Shown in pieces: positions 43,962 to 56,929 of a stretch of DNA of 64,000 bases. The notes below the pieces were generated by a model, which was given only the letters and a program-made list of their open reading frames with translations, was not told the DNA's origin and made no database searches. Each line of letters opens with the position of its first letter. Position 1 is the first letter of the stretch. Source of the stretch: Cheiracanthium punctorium (Eukaryota > Arthropoda > Arachnida > Araneae > Cheiracanthiidae); the NCBI GenBank assembly GCA_038373885.1, contig JAWZYV010012277.1:62001-126000 (forward strand), in the 5' to 3' direction. The translations under genes were made by a program, and so were the position numbers.

Positions 43962-45340
43962 TATGGTCTCACATGTTGATATTTTGTCATTAATACTTTA
44001 CTTTTCATAAATAGGCTAACTAATTATGGTCATGCAGGTCTCTAAAAGGTTTTAAAATTACTAAAATCAGATTAAAATTACAAATGCTTTAAAATCAGAA
44101 ATGGATAATTTTCAATGCATGGTATAGTCTGTGTATTTTACTGTTTCTGTGCTCTGTAGAAAAAAAAAAAAAAAAAAAAAAGAGGAAGGAAAGGTACCAG
44201 GGATCCTGCTGACATCATATGGTGCATATTTTAACTATTCTTACGGAAACAAATCCAAGAAATGTTGCAAAATTATTGTAAGGGCCCTCAAATATTTAAT
44301 TTTATGGATCCATGGTACCTACAAATTTAAGAAACTGTCATGACCCATGGGTACTAAAAATACCATTCAATCATAAAACCTTTTTTTTTTTTGTGTGTGT
44401 GTGTGTTTGTCTTCTTAAAATTATTTTTGTTAGCTTGATTTCTAGTGAAATCCAAAACTTTGCTTGTTAAGTTATTTAAAATATTTAAATACTAAATTCT
44501 TGTTATTTACTGCATTTTTGACAAATTTTATTCTGTTAAATACTTTAACGAAATAGAAAAAAATGACAAATTAATAAATTATGAGGAGTTTTTTAGTTCT
44601 TGCATTAAACGTAATGCAACGTTATGTCTGTAAAGCTAAATATATATGCTGAGGATTAGAATTTTCTTTTAATAATTCATTCATTAGTGCAATGTTAAAG
44701 GCCTTAATTCATCTCATGTTTTACAGGCTGATACATTCCTAAGTATCATTTCTTTGATAGGAAAGTGTGTAGTTTAATTACTGAATGGAGCTTTTTTTGT
44801 ATTAATCCTCTGGCAGCCAAGTCCGGTAAATGGCTCTTAATACAAATGGCCAGCTGTTCGGACGAAAGCAAGTAACACTTCTTTTTCCTATTTAGTGTAG
44901 GGTGAAAGCTTTTACAATTGCTAGACACAGTCACCTCTAATAGAGCAGCTAGTACTTCCCATGACTTTCCTGATCTCTTTGAATGAACTCTTGGGACTTT
45001 CACTATCACCTACCATGACTTCCTACTAGATATCTGAAAGTGGGTAGAAAGCATTTTTAAATTTTCAGCCGGTACTGGAACTTTAGGAAGTACTAAATAA
45101 AAGCTCACTTACTATCAGAGGATTAAGATATATGTCTAAAAACTCAGTAATCAAAAAATTCATTATTTATCTTTTATTTCAATTAACATCCTCTTTTTAT
45201 TTTCTAAGAACATAGTTTTTTAATTAATATAAGCATTTTAAAATGGTTTTCTCTGCAATGTCAAAAATCAACTTCGCCATAAAAAACTCTGCTTATAATT
45301 TTTGAAATGCTCTTGAGATTAAAGAAATGAGAATTTTGTA
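43962..45340. other. AT-rich spacer without recognised gene
   Basis: Contains an A run near 44160-44180 and a T/GT run near 44382-44406. Open frames of up to 87 codons on either strand show no family motif. Confidence 0.5.
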
Positions 45341-45590
45341 AAGTAAATAAAAAACTATGTAAAAAACACACATAAGATGTTATAGGTAAGAAGATACATA
45401 CGTTTCGGCCAAAAATTGTTTTGGCCTTCGTCAGTCCAAGCCCTTCGTCACAAGGAACACAGAGTTCCCTGTGTTCCTTGTGACGAAGGGCTTGGACTGA
45501 CGAAGGCCAAAACAATTTTTAGCCGAAACGTATGTATCTTCTTACCTATTACATCTTTTGTGTGTTTCTTATAAAGTTTTTTATTTACTT
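45341..45590. mobile_element. Palindromic element with hammerhead-like motif, copy 2
   Basis: A near-perfect palindrome of 250 bp, centred at about 45464. Each arm carries CTGACGA, GGCCAAAA-CAAT-TTTTGGCC, GAAAC and GTATGTATC (left arm on the minus strand 45437-45396; right arm on the plus strand 45497-45533, where one stem base differs). It is homologous to 18833-19056, and the right flank to about 45630 continues the homology with the left flank of copy 1. Confidence 0.65.
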
Positions 45591-46391
45591 TATCATTTAA
45601 CACCAGTATTTTGAGTGTTTTTTCCGATAAGAATTTTGTATTTAAATGTTTTTTAAAAAAATGTTTATTTAATTTTCAATATATTGGTGCTATTTTCAGT
45701 GACATAAATCAGCAATGAACATGGTAATAAATAATAAAATACAGCTCATATGTTATTAATCCTTTGCCTGTGGAATATATTTGAGGAAAATGTGCCAAAT
45801 ATGTGACATTTTTTATTTTTCTCTTAAATTTTGTTAATTAACTCAGGTCAGGCATTCCAGAATTGGCCTACTTACATTACTTGAACTGAGTTTGGGCATC
45901 ACAGGCAAAAAGTTAAAAGAAAGATTGGCGATTGTACATCCTTAAAATCTTTTATTGAAATTCCTTTTTTTTATTATGTTATGTATGGAAAATTTTATTT
46001 TAGCTTGTTTTTTTGTGTCTGTTATGTGTTACAAAAGTTGAATGAGTAATTATGCCTGCTGGTACCCATTCTGCTACTGCTCAAGCACAGACGTAGCTAT
46101 AGCTTTCACATAGGAGTGGTCCAGCTGTGGGAGATTCCTTTCTTACTATAAAATGCTATGGACAGTAAATTTTACTATAAATTACTTATAAAAATTTTTA
46201 TTTACATCACAATTTTTTTATCTTTATAGTCATTTTAATTACCCATTAAAATATATAAAGTTTACAGTTGGATATTCTACCAAAATTAGCATTTTTGCAT
46301 AGACTTAGGGGAGGGGAGGATAATGTTGGACTCAGGATTAGATTAGAGTTTGAGCAAGCATAACTGAGTTTATGCTGGAATTGAGTATAGT

Positions 46392-46636
46392 CAGTGACGG
46401 ATCCAGAAATATTTTTGGGAGGTACTAAATTTTTAAAAAAGCTTTTTCCACCTGAACAAAATGTACTATATTTCAAAATTTTAGTCTAAACCAATGTGCA
46501 TGCTTTTGGGAGGGGAGCTATAAAATATGATCATTTTAACTATTTAATGTGTATAATAAAGCAGATTGTTACTTTTTAGCAATCTCTTTTGGGGGGAGGT
46601 TGAAGCCCCCTACCCCCTCCTCTGGATCCGCTACTG
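46392..46636. mobile_element. hAT-type MITE
   Basis: A 245-bp element with ends CAGTGACGGATCCAGA and, inverted, CAGTAGCGGATCCAGA. Target duplication AGTATAGT / AGCATAGT (46384-46391, 46637-46644; one mismatch). No coding capacity. Confidence 0.8.
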
Positions 46637-46940
46637 AGCATAGTTAGTTTGTGAAGCTGAAAGGACTTTTGCTAGCTGTTAGCCCCTTCCAAAGAGGTAA
46701 ATATTCAGGAGTTCCTTTTTAATAAGATGCAAATTATAAATGAACCTCAATGAAAGTTCATAAGCAAATCCTAGGGCTCAGGTACACATGTCTAAATGTC
46801 ATAAGTCATTCGTAAAATTATTAGAGACAAAAAAACTTTGCCCTAACCTTGCTTAGGATTGTTGACATCAAAAGCCAGGACTGACTGAAATGAAATGTCT
46901 AGCTACTCTTTTTGAATCTGTAATAATTATGTGATACTGA

Positions 46941-47123
46941 GCTGAATTAAGTTTTGACTGTCTTATTCAGCTCGTGTGGGTGGCAAGGATGTGGTATTAT
47001 CATGATGAAGAGTTTACTTCTGCCATATACTTCCTCCAATATAAACAATCTGCAGGACAAGTCCAGCTTCCTTGGCATTTGAAGGCAGGACAAGTGGGTA
47101 CCTTTTGTCTGATCAGGTAACAC
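46941..47123 (+). other. Unassigned open stretch with splice-like borders
   Basis: About 60 open codons between TGA and TAA, with CTTATTCAG and AGGTAACA as possible splice borders at 46969 and 47117. The frame reads LVWVARMWYYHDEEFTSAIY and continues through PWHLKAGQVGTFCLIR. Composition is less AT-rich than the surroundings. The family is not recognised and no neighbouring exon was found; it may be an old repeat. Confidence 0.25.
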
Positions 47124-49597
47124 CTGAAGCTACTGTGCTTAAGGGGGTTCTCTACTCTCTCTGGGCAATTGATCATTGCAATACTTTTCTATGGACAAAA
47201 CTGCCTTTACAAATTTAAACTTAAGGAACTTTTGAATATTTTTTAAGTACTCTTCTCTCCCTCATTCTGAAAACATTCATCTACTAATTTAATTCAAATT
47301 TTTCTGATGCAATTAGAACATTAATTATATCTGAAAGTAACAAAGATTTCAAGAGAACCTAGCTCCAGGTCTAGTGGACTGCCACAGGAAAACAGTGTAG
47401 TATTTTGGAAGTTTTTGAAAAGCAAAATTAGTTGGGAAAATTTTTTGTTGGTTGAAGTTTGTGAGAAATAAGGGATCTAAAATTTTAAATGCTTATTAAC
47501 TGTGGTTTGTTAGTAAACATCTAAAGAAGTTACTCTGTAAAATTTTAGGAATAAATAAGTGTTCCAGTGTAATGTTATCAATTTTAATTATAGCAAAGAT
47601 ATTTAACTATACTTTAAGCTAATTATTATCCATAAGCTATATACTATAAGCTAGCTATCCACAAGTTAATTTCTCAATATTTTCTCTTACAGTTGGTTCA
47701 GTACTTTGATGTTATTTGAAATCAATTTTAAGAAAATCTAGTTTTTGATGTGTAATGTCTTTGTATATATCTATCTATCTATAAATTCTGTACAAAATTC
47801 TATTTGTATGGTAATGTTGTACAATGTATCATAATCCCATGCATATTTGTTAAGTATTTGTATAATATTGATTTGTAACATACTCAAATACATATATATT
47901 TGTATAACAGTTAAATAATTTCATATGCCGATGAAAATGAGAGGTGTTTTTTTTTTGTGTGTGTGTGTCTGTAACAGACTCTTAATATTTCCTTGAAGAA
48001 CAAATATGACCTATGAATATTTTTAAATTTATAGTATATCATGCATGTACTATGTATCTCCTTGTATTTAAATGTAATTTTGTGTAGATTATATGTGTAT
48101 CTTATAATTTAAGGCAACATGGATTGTTCATGTGAATTTAAAGTGATATCCTTCACAGATAAGGCCAATAAGTTTAATAAGCAAATCATAATAAACTAAA
48201 TAACTAACTAGGTAATTGCTTTGTAACTGCATTAAAATCAAGTTGACAAGTTATATGTAATATTCTGGAAATAAACAGTAATGTCATCTGGATAAGCTGT
48301 ATTTATCACATCTAGAAATATAGGTTATAAAAAGTTCGGAAACAATAAAAATCTTTAATTGGCATGCATGAAAATTTTTTTGGTTGTCTTGAACTTCCTT
48401 ATCATTTAAATTTTTCATAGAGTTACATGGTCTCATGGAACCTAAGGCTGTTATTATTATTATTTTTAAGACTTTGATCCCCTCCAATTATTTACATAGT
48501 TATACAAACTTTATTTGTGTCTGAACATTGATATAGCATGAGATAAAAGCTTATTTGAGAAATTTATGCTGGTGGATTCCAGTATCCTCTATTATTTTTT
48601 AAAGGTGTACTAACTCTGGCATGATTAATTCAAGAAAATAATATTCTTTCTTGTTTTAAAGAGGCACAAGATGAGGGCCTGAATTACAGTAAATGTAAAA
48701 TTTACAAATTATTGCTTTACAATAAAAACTAAATATTCGAATGCACAATGTAATTATTTTTCAGCATTAAACTGGCTCCTTCAAAATTGATGAATGAAAC
48801 AGCAAGAAACATTGTACGAGAGTTTTGGCTGTCGAAATTTAATAAATGTTTATTCATTGTGTAAATAGTTAAAAAATTTGTTTGATAAATAAGCCAGTTT
48901 CTGTCTTTTTAAATGCATTTAATAAGTTTTAGACCTATTATTAGTTTATACGTTAGATTTTAATTCATTTTTCATCCTTCTTCTTCTTCAAACTGTTCTG
49001 AGAATCCCAGAGTGTTTTGTGAAATTTTGTTTACATCATTTAAAATTGTTTACATATTTTGCTATATAAAGTTAGTTTAAAAGAATAAAAAATAGTATTA
49101 TGTCTGTAGAAAAAAAAATGAAGCTTTACTTACATGCTTCTGCTCACAACTAAAGATTACTATATTTAGAGCATTAAAATTTTTGAAAAAAATAATTGCA
49201 AATTTTTGAAGACCAGTACTCTAGATCAAATGATGTTGCTTATTTTGATACAACTTTAATGAAAATTTATTTTTATAACTTTCATGTGACATTTGCAATG
49301 TTATTCTTATTTGCTGAAAACTTTACATAGTGTTCACATTTTTGTAAAATGCTAGGCATTTCTTCCCTTCCATTTTTATAAATTGTAAAAGATTACTAAA
49401 GCAACGCAGTGGTATTTTTATACCAGAAATGTATAAGTTTTTTTCAGTTGTGAGTACTTTTAAGGAGAACTTATTTTTCCATTTTGAGTGAATTATCATA
49501 GTGAAGTCTTTGAATCTTGAATTTCAGCATAGAGCACTTAAATTAATAGAGATTCATATTAAAGCTATAGATACTATCTGATATCTAAACTATATCT
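47124..49597. other. AT-rich spacer without recognised gene
   Basis: T-rich, low-complexity plus strand with many scattered AATAAA and TGTA motifs; resembles a long untranslated region or plain intergenic DNA. No domain-bearing frame seen. Confidence 0.45.
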
Positions 49598-50145
49598 TAG
49601 GGTGACCAGACATCCTGCATTTCACAGGAGTCCTTTTTTTTTTACATGCCTTGTCCTGCAAACTGCATTATGTACCAAAAAGTGTAAGAATGTCCTTGTT
49701 TTAGCCTTTGCCCTGTAAAATGTCCTGAATTCTGTGTCAGTCATCGTTTGTTGAGAAAGTGAACACAATTCATGTATTGGTATCGATATACCGATATTTC
49801 AAGATAAATAATTTTGATGTTTTGACATTGATAATTTATTACATTCACTACACTTTTTATTTTTATAAAGTGTTGCCAAGTCATCTTTTAAAAACAGTTT
49901 TTCTAGTTACACTCATAGATATATATAGAAAAAACTAGATTGAGAAATTGATTGAGGAAAAAGCGATGTCTCAATGTGATAGCCATTTAGTGGCAGAATG
50001 GTAGTTGTTTAAATGATAGTGATTAATTCAATGATTATTTCTTGTTGTCAGCCAATGCAAAGTTGATTATCTACACCCCACCCCACCCCCCCCCCGTGAC
50101 TGCGATGATGTCCTACATATTTTATCTCGGAATCTGGTCACCCTA
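49598..50145. mobile_element. hAT-like non-autonomous element
   Basis: Ends TAGGGTGACCAGA / TCTGGTCACCCTA form a perfect 13-bp inverted repeat. Flanking TATATCT (49591-49597) and CATATCT (50146-50152) are a likely target duplication. The 548-bp interior is noncoding, with a C run near 50086. Confidence 0.7.
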
Positions 50146-51910
50146 CATATCTGCCTTTTTCAGAGTACTAAGAATTTTTTGGTGGTGAACAAACACTCTG
50201 TAGAATATAATATGAAAAGAATTGTCAGATTTGCATTGTGCTTCTGATAAAAGTAATTGTACTTTGCTATCCTAAATATCTGACAGTTGAAACCTATTTT
50301 ATGCTTTTCTTTTTGTGTCAACTTTTAAGCTTCATAGGCTGGCTTTGTTTAGTGTGATAATAAGCTTGAGCTTTACTTATAATCAGTATTTGTTATTATT
50401 CTCAATGTTACAATTCATTAGGACTTATAGCTATTGTGACCATAGAAAAGGAATAAGTGGAGTATTATATTTTTTGGGGAAAATTAAAGCTTAAGATAAC
50501 AGCATTGCAGAGAAAGAAAATGAATGGATTTGGCTGTTTATCGCATCTGTTTTGCAAAATCAAGCATTTTACTATGTGAGAAAGCAAAATGAGAGACAAG
50601 GGAAAATAATTTTATTTTTTTCTACCACTTTTTCCATAAGTCAAGTGACTTATATGCTTGTTTCAATTTAGGATTACAATTGTTTTATCTCCACTATTCC
50701 GCCTCTATGATTATGGTACTATTATTGTACTAGACAACATCTAGATTTTGAACCATTGCTGATAAGAATGTTTAATACCAGACTTCTCTTTTAAAATTCA
50801 AAATGCAATACACATTGCAAGAAATATATTCTTATTCAAATAAAAACTGTGAAGCATGAATGTGATTGAAAAAAAAAAAAAAATCAATCTATGTATGAAG
50901 CACTTGTAAAAAGGGGGGAAAAGTCACAATTAGTGGGTTATGTGCATATGGGCATATATATATAATGAAAATAGCTTGTTCAAATATATGAATATTGTAG
51001 GGAAGCAGTAGATTTAGGCACAGATATAAACGTTCCATGTACATGTATACTTAAACGAATGGAACGTAAATATTCATCTAAATACAAATTAATTTCACAT
51101 TACAAAATTAACCACTATGTGTTACAATATCATGTGAAAAGCAAGACTTTCTAAAGGTACATTTTGTAAAGTTCTTGATGTATTGTACATTTGGCTATTT
51201 ATAATTAATTTTGTCACACCATTTTAATGAAATAGCTGCTTCCTTGTGCATAGCTATCAAAATGATTGTCCTATAAAAGCAACCATTAAATTATCTAGTT
51301 AGATTCAATCATCCATGGGGAAAATTATTTATTTTTTATAATTAAATACTTAGTTACTTATCTGTTAGAATTTTGATATATTGTTCAATAAATAGTTAGA
51401 AAAGATGGTATTTATGAGCTACTAACTACTCATATTATTAGTTTAAATCTGTAAATAGTCAAAGGACCAAAATAGTTTTTTAAAATATCTGCCATTTAAT
51501 CTAAAAGTAGATTCTGACAGTTGTTTCTTAATTAAAAGTAAAATATGCATTTAATATGGATGTTTGTCATTAATAAACTGTGAGTAAAATATAAATTGTT
51601 AGTTATTGATTAACTATCGACCATATAAATCAAGAACAATTTTAAAGATAATCATGTGCATTAAAAATGCTGTGATTTTTTTTCTCTTTTATGTAAGGGT
51701 ATGTCTTTTTAAGTAAATTTTATTCCATGATAAACCAGTGATCTACTTTTATGGCATTCTTTTCATTCTCCAAAAGTTTGTGTAGCTTATGTGAAGAAAT
51801 GTGCACAAAAAGTGATAAGCAAAAACTGCCTTTGTAGGATTCTGTGTGAATCAATGAACTTTGTAAAGCAAAAAGTGTTCAAATACCAGAGAATCCAGTT
51901 ACCTTATTAT

Positions 51911-51945
<35 letters not shown>

Positions 51946-52953
51946 CCCTATCTAAAATAGAAATATTGTTTGGTCTTGACCAAATGCTGCTTTGGACAAA
52001 GTTTATTTTAGTCTTTAGAACAAATATTTCTGTAGGGGGGGGGATCCTTTTTGAAAATAAATTAGATTTTAAAATTTCATATTTATGGTGAAAACTTATA
52101 ATGGACAGATATGATGTCACCCTGAACTGACATCTTTTGTAAAGTTTTTATTGAATTTCTGCTGACATTTTTGTTAAACTAATCATTGATCTCTTTGATG
52201 GGTTGTCTGCGAAAGTATATCTTCTACATTTCTTCCACAAAAAAAAAAATTTAAGTCTCACTGTTAAATGCTGGAACAAATTGTGTACTGTTATCAGCTT
52301 ATAGCCTAAAGCTTAACCCAAGTGTGATGATGAATCTGATGCCAAAAGCTAAAAGCTTTTATTACTTCTATTTGTGATTGTGATGATATTAAACAGTTAA
52401 GATATCAAATTATTTATTTGAACTTGTGATCTGTAAAAATGTGATATGTTTCCCTTAGATTTTTTTCTCTTTTTTTAGTTTGAGTTTATAAAAGAAATTG
52501 ATGTATAATCAAGCTATCAATTTATGTTATTTGGTTGTTTCTTGATTATTAAACTTGTAATTTACTTCTGTTTTTGTTTTTATTTAAATTAACTTTATCT
52601 GTGATAAAAATCAACATAATAATGTTCTGATTTAGTAATAAAATTGGTGTTTTGGAGTTTTAAAATGCTTTATATTCAGCAGCCATTTTTTAATGTTATG
52701 AGTGTTTAATACAAAGTTCAAACCTTTCTTATTAACTGCATACCATTCTCCCCCTCCAACCCAAATTTCCAAATACCGTAAAACCATGATATAGTGCAAT
52801 TTAAGGGACACACACCAAAAGAAGAAGAAAAAAATCACTCTGAAAGCAAGATTACACAATATCTAGGAAATCCTTAAATTATGGAAAAAGTATTTTTAAT
52901 CAAATAAAACCAACTTTCAGTAGTGGATGTAATTAAAAGGAGTGTACAGAGAA
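50146..52953. other. AT-rich spacer without recognised gene
   Basis: Contains A runs (about 50870-50883), a T run of 28 at 51914-51941 and a G run near 52036. Many AATAAA motifs; no recognisable exon. Confidence 0.45.
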
Positions 52954-54264
52954 TCTCTCTATTCTAAAAAAAAAAAAGTAAAGGCCGCTGTCAAAAGATT
53001 GTTCACCTATCTTCTCCTAAACCGTGGGGATTTGAGTTTCGTCTAAGGTGCCCACAGATTCGAAAAATTCCGAGGAACCTGCTAAGCTGACTTAAATTTC
53101 AAAAGTCGAATTATTTTAGAAGATATTAATAAAAAACTGAAAAAATAGACATGATGGTTGCCAGATTTAGCTTAAAATCATTCATTCCTTTGCAACTAAG
53201 TGTTTCCAAGTATCTAGAATCGTGTAAAATTTACAAACATGAGTTAGAATTACGCCCATTTTACGGCAAAATAAAAACTATATGAAATAAGTAACTCAAA
53301 ATGTATTACACAAAGTTGACAATTTTCAAATAGTAAGTTCACTTAGACAACAGGAGTTTAGAATGAGCGATTATTTGTTTTTCCAAAACAGAATAACTAA
53401 TATCTTGAAAATGAAAAATAATTAAAATGCAGATTATTTTAAAGCCGGTTTGGTCCAGCTGGATTATTTGCTACCAGTAGAAATATTTGGTAGCTGTTAA
53501 CTATGCCATTATAGCAGTTATAGTACACTTTGGATATTTGCTAGCGCGACTAGATGATATAATTCGTGGTGCTAAGTACAACAATCTGCAAACGATTATG
53601 TAAATGAAAATATGGATAACGGTTTTCCGGTAACCTTAAATGAGCAGTAATTATAGGTTGTGAGCATGTGTAAATCGCCAAATAATGAAAAGCCGCCATT
53701 GGTGGCAAGTTATCCTATCTGTTTCGTAGCTTTTATTAACTTTACATGTATGCAAGTCGCCAAATAATGAAAACTCGACATGGGTGGCAAATTCGCAAGG
53801 TGTCCAATAGGTTTTACATTATTAAAAATACAGCTGAAACAGATGTTCTGATTTTATTACGCTTTACCTCCTAATTAATATAACTTTTGAATGGCAACAT
53901 TGAATATCATTGTGTTTCTCAGGAGTGCAAATAATTTTAACAGCGATTATAAGCGGAGTCCGCACTCCTGGTGGAGTATAGCTCAGGACTCATACAACAC
54001 GGATTCTCATAACAAAATATCTTCCGTGTTATGAGGGGGAGGTGTCTACTGTAGTGTGAAGTTTAAATTTTTATGTACCAATGAACATGCAAGAACCAAG
54101 CAATGTGTAGCTCAGTAACATTCTATCTGATCCAATCTTCGGGTTTTGTCTGTTGAAATTATGTCTTTTTTACGAATAAATTATTAGGGATACATCGCCT
54201 TATTAGGGGCTGAATGCATCATACGAAAAGCGAGCATAGCGAGTCTGGGGGCCTTGACCCCTAG
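52954..54264 (+). mobile_element. Helitron-like non-autonomous element, copy B
   Basis: Begins A|TCTCTCTATTCTAAAA and ends with a hairpin (GGGGGCCTTGACCCC) followed by CTAG|T, the A|TC...CTRR|T signature of Helitrons. It is homologous along its length to 10961-12131, about 140 bp longer. No target duplication, as expected for Helitrons, and no coding sequence. Confidence 0.75.
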
Positions 54265-54652
54265 TATTTCAAATAAAAGAAAACCATTTTTAATAATAGC
54301 ATTTAAATATACAGAGTGTTCAAAAATGATGATAACATGCTTTAATTCATTATCTATTAGTGATAAGTGGGCAATGTAAAATGAAAAAGTATTCAAAATA
54401 AGCTGTGGGAAAAGACTTCATTAAGAAAAGATTTTCCTTGTTAATTTTCAAAAAGTGACACTCCTTAAATTTGTATACAACCCCTGCTAAAAAAATTTCC
54501 TTCAGACCTTCATCATAAATAGAAATCGCAATCCGGCACCAATTTCAATCTGGTCGGACCCGACCCAATCTCCATCAATTTGGCCAGATTTGCCACATCA
54601 AAACAATTTCTCTGCAAAATTAACTGTATAAAAGATGTAATGAGTGCACCAC

Positions 54653-54911
54653 CAGACTTCGTGCCGATTACAATCGACTGTAATCGATGACTAAAATAAT
54701 ATTTTACAAATTTTTCAAAAATGCTATGATAAAATTGCATTATTATAGAATTCTTTTGATATTTGATTTCTTTAACATCAAGATTACTGTTATTTTACTA
54801 AATTAATATTCACTAGTCATAATCTATTTGGAAATTGTTAGTAATTGTAATCGTAATCCATATCAATTCTTGTAATCGATTACAGTTGATCGTGTAATCG
54901 CACGAAGTCTG
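54653..54911. mobile_element. hAT-type MITE with perfect duplication
   Basis: A 259-bp element. Ends CAGACTTCGTGC / GCACGAAGTCTG with about 40 bp of imperfect inverted repeat rich in TAATCGAT and GATTACA. Perfect 8-bp duplication TGCACCAC (54645-54652 and 54912-54919). Confidence 0.88.
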
Positions 54912-55885
54912 TGCACCACATAAAGTTTATAAGAAATAATGTATATTTCTTAGGAAATCAACTTATCAACTCTATTATAATTAAGCAGCAATTACAATAA
55001 AATGAACAATGAAAATGTAGTATTTAGAATTTATACTATATAGTATAAGACTAGATCTAGGTTATTATTACTATCAAACATAATATGATCACAAAAATTT
55101 ATTTGTAATCAAAACAAAACAATGGATATCGATGAAATAGTATATCCATTATCACACACAATATAATTATATATTTATAATTATCTTTAATTATAAATAC
55201 TATATTTATACTTACATTTATAAATATAATATTTAGTATAATAGTATTTTAAGTTCAGTCTTTATTTCACAAATCACACCAATGAAAATTATCTTGTAAG
55301 GTACATTACACCGCGTAAGAGTTTCTTATATTAAATTCCTAAATTTAATTTAATCTACTAAGTTCACAATTATGTAATTTAGTCACGCTAAGCAGTCTTA
55401 TAATGATGACAGTTATAGATTTAAAGAATAGCACAATTATCACAATGTTGAATATTTTTCAATAAACCTTCTATAAATAATAATTTTGGTTATATCAATT
55501 ATAAAAAAAAAATCAAGTTTGGTTTTTAAAAAAGGATTGTAGGAAACACATATAGTGTTAATCGTGTCATCTGCCAATCAACTTCTTAGAGAGTTACAAG
55601 CGAACTCCTCCCCTAAGGAAAAAAAAAAACCTTTCTGGGTGCATCACTAAACTAAGGGCCCCTTGGTAACATTTGCTACAAGGTCCCACACTGTCTTAAG
55701 CCGGCACTGAAAATAACTGATTGTTTCTTAATGTCATATAAAAGGCAACAGTAAGTTAAGTATGAGGAAAATCCTGTACTTTAAAAAAATTGTCAAGTTT
55801 TTTTTTTTTTTTTTATATATATTATGATATACATGGGAAAAAAAGGGGGGGGGATAAAACTTGTATTATTATTTGTCACACAACA
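54912..55885. other. AT-rich spacer
   Basis: Very AT-rich (TATA-type low complexity at 55030-55260). Near 55700 the sequence TTAAGCCGGCACTG looks like the right end of a hAT-type repeat, but the left end was not found. No gene. Confidence 0.5.
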
Positions 55886-56037
55886 GAAATGTAGCCAGAG
55901 AAAAATTTTGGGGGTGCTTGAAAGGTGAAAAAAAAGTAAAACTTCCCACAAAAATGCTTGATTTATTGACATTCAACTACAAAAAATCGGGAGTGCATGG
56001 GCCCCCAGGGCACCCCCCCCCCAATGCTATGTCCCTG
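55886..56037. mobile_element. Probable hAT-type MITE (GTAGCCAG family)
   Basis: Ends CAGAAATGTAGCCAGAG and, inverted, CAGGGACATAGCATTGG, with G-run and C-run subterminal parts, similar in plan to the MITE at 4049-4182. The target duplication is unclear. Confidence 0.5.
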
Positions 56038-56929
56038 TCCCCAACACAACCCCCATGTTTTATAAATACTGGTCAAAAACTGGGAGGGATATGATAACAT
56101 TTTACTTTTATAAACTTATGCATTTAAAATATAATAAAATTAATAGAATGAGTTTGATAATAAAATATAAACATTTGAACAATGAACACAGAAGTTTAAC
56201 TTTTTAAATTGAAGTAGAAATACACATTTCATTTTCTGCTGAATATTAAATCATGAAAATTGGAATGTTCCCTCTTTATTTATTCTCAAGTTCAGGAGTT
56301 GAATTTAAGTTTCCAGACTAAATTGTATAGCTGCAGTCGCTGCAACCAATAATACATTCATTATTAATGATGCCGAAAAGCTGCAGGATATTCTTAGTGA
56401 AGAGAGAGATGGCAAGACATAACAAAGGGCAGGGCACCCAGCTATATTGAAGATAAAACTAGCCAAATTACATTAAACCCGTGTGATAGAAAATTAGTTC
56501 AGCAGAATTGTAACTGAACTGTGTCCATATTTGGTAATGAAAGCAAAAAAGTATAGTTCACATATTGGAAAAACATTACGCACAGATGCATATTAATTCA
56601 GTATAACTGCTTTGCATAAGAAGCAGATGTTATTTAACATTTAGGAAAGTGAAAGAAATGCAACTGACTTATTATTGACACAGAGAAATGTATGAAATAA
56701 TAAGCATGAAAATAGGATAGATAAGCAGTTAATTGCAACAGAATATGTGGGAACAATGTAATGCAATATTTTGAAAGTCAAAGTAATTAAAAAATTGAGA
56801 AGAGAAATTGTGTGATCTTCATCGCACGCCTCAATTTTCTTAAATTTTTGTATAAGAGAACAAGTTTTGAAGAAGGCATTTGTTGATAAATTTTTTAACA
56901 ATTTACCAAGAAAGATTAATTTTTCTGCA

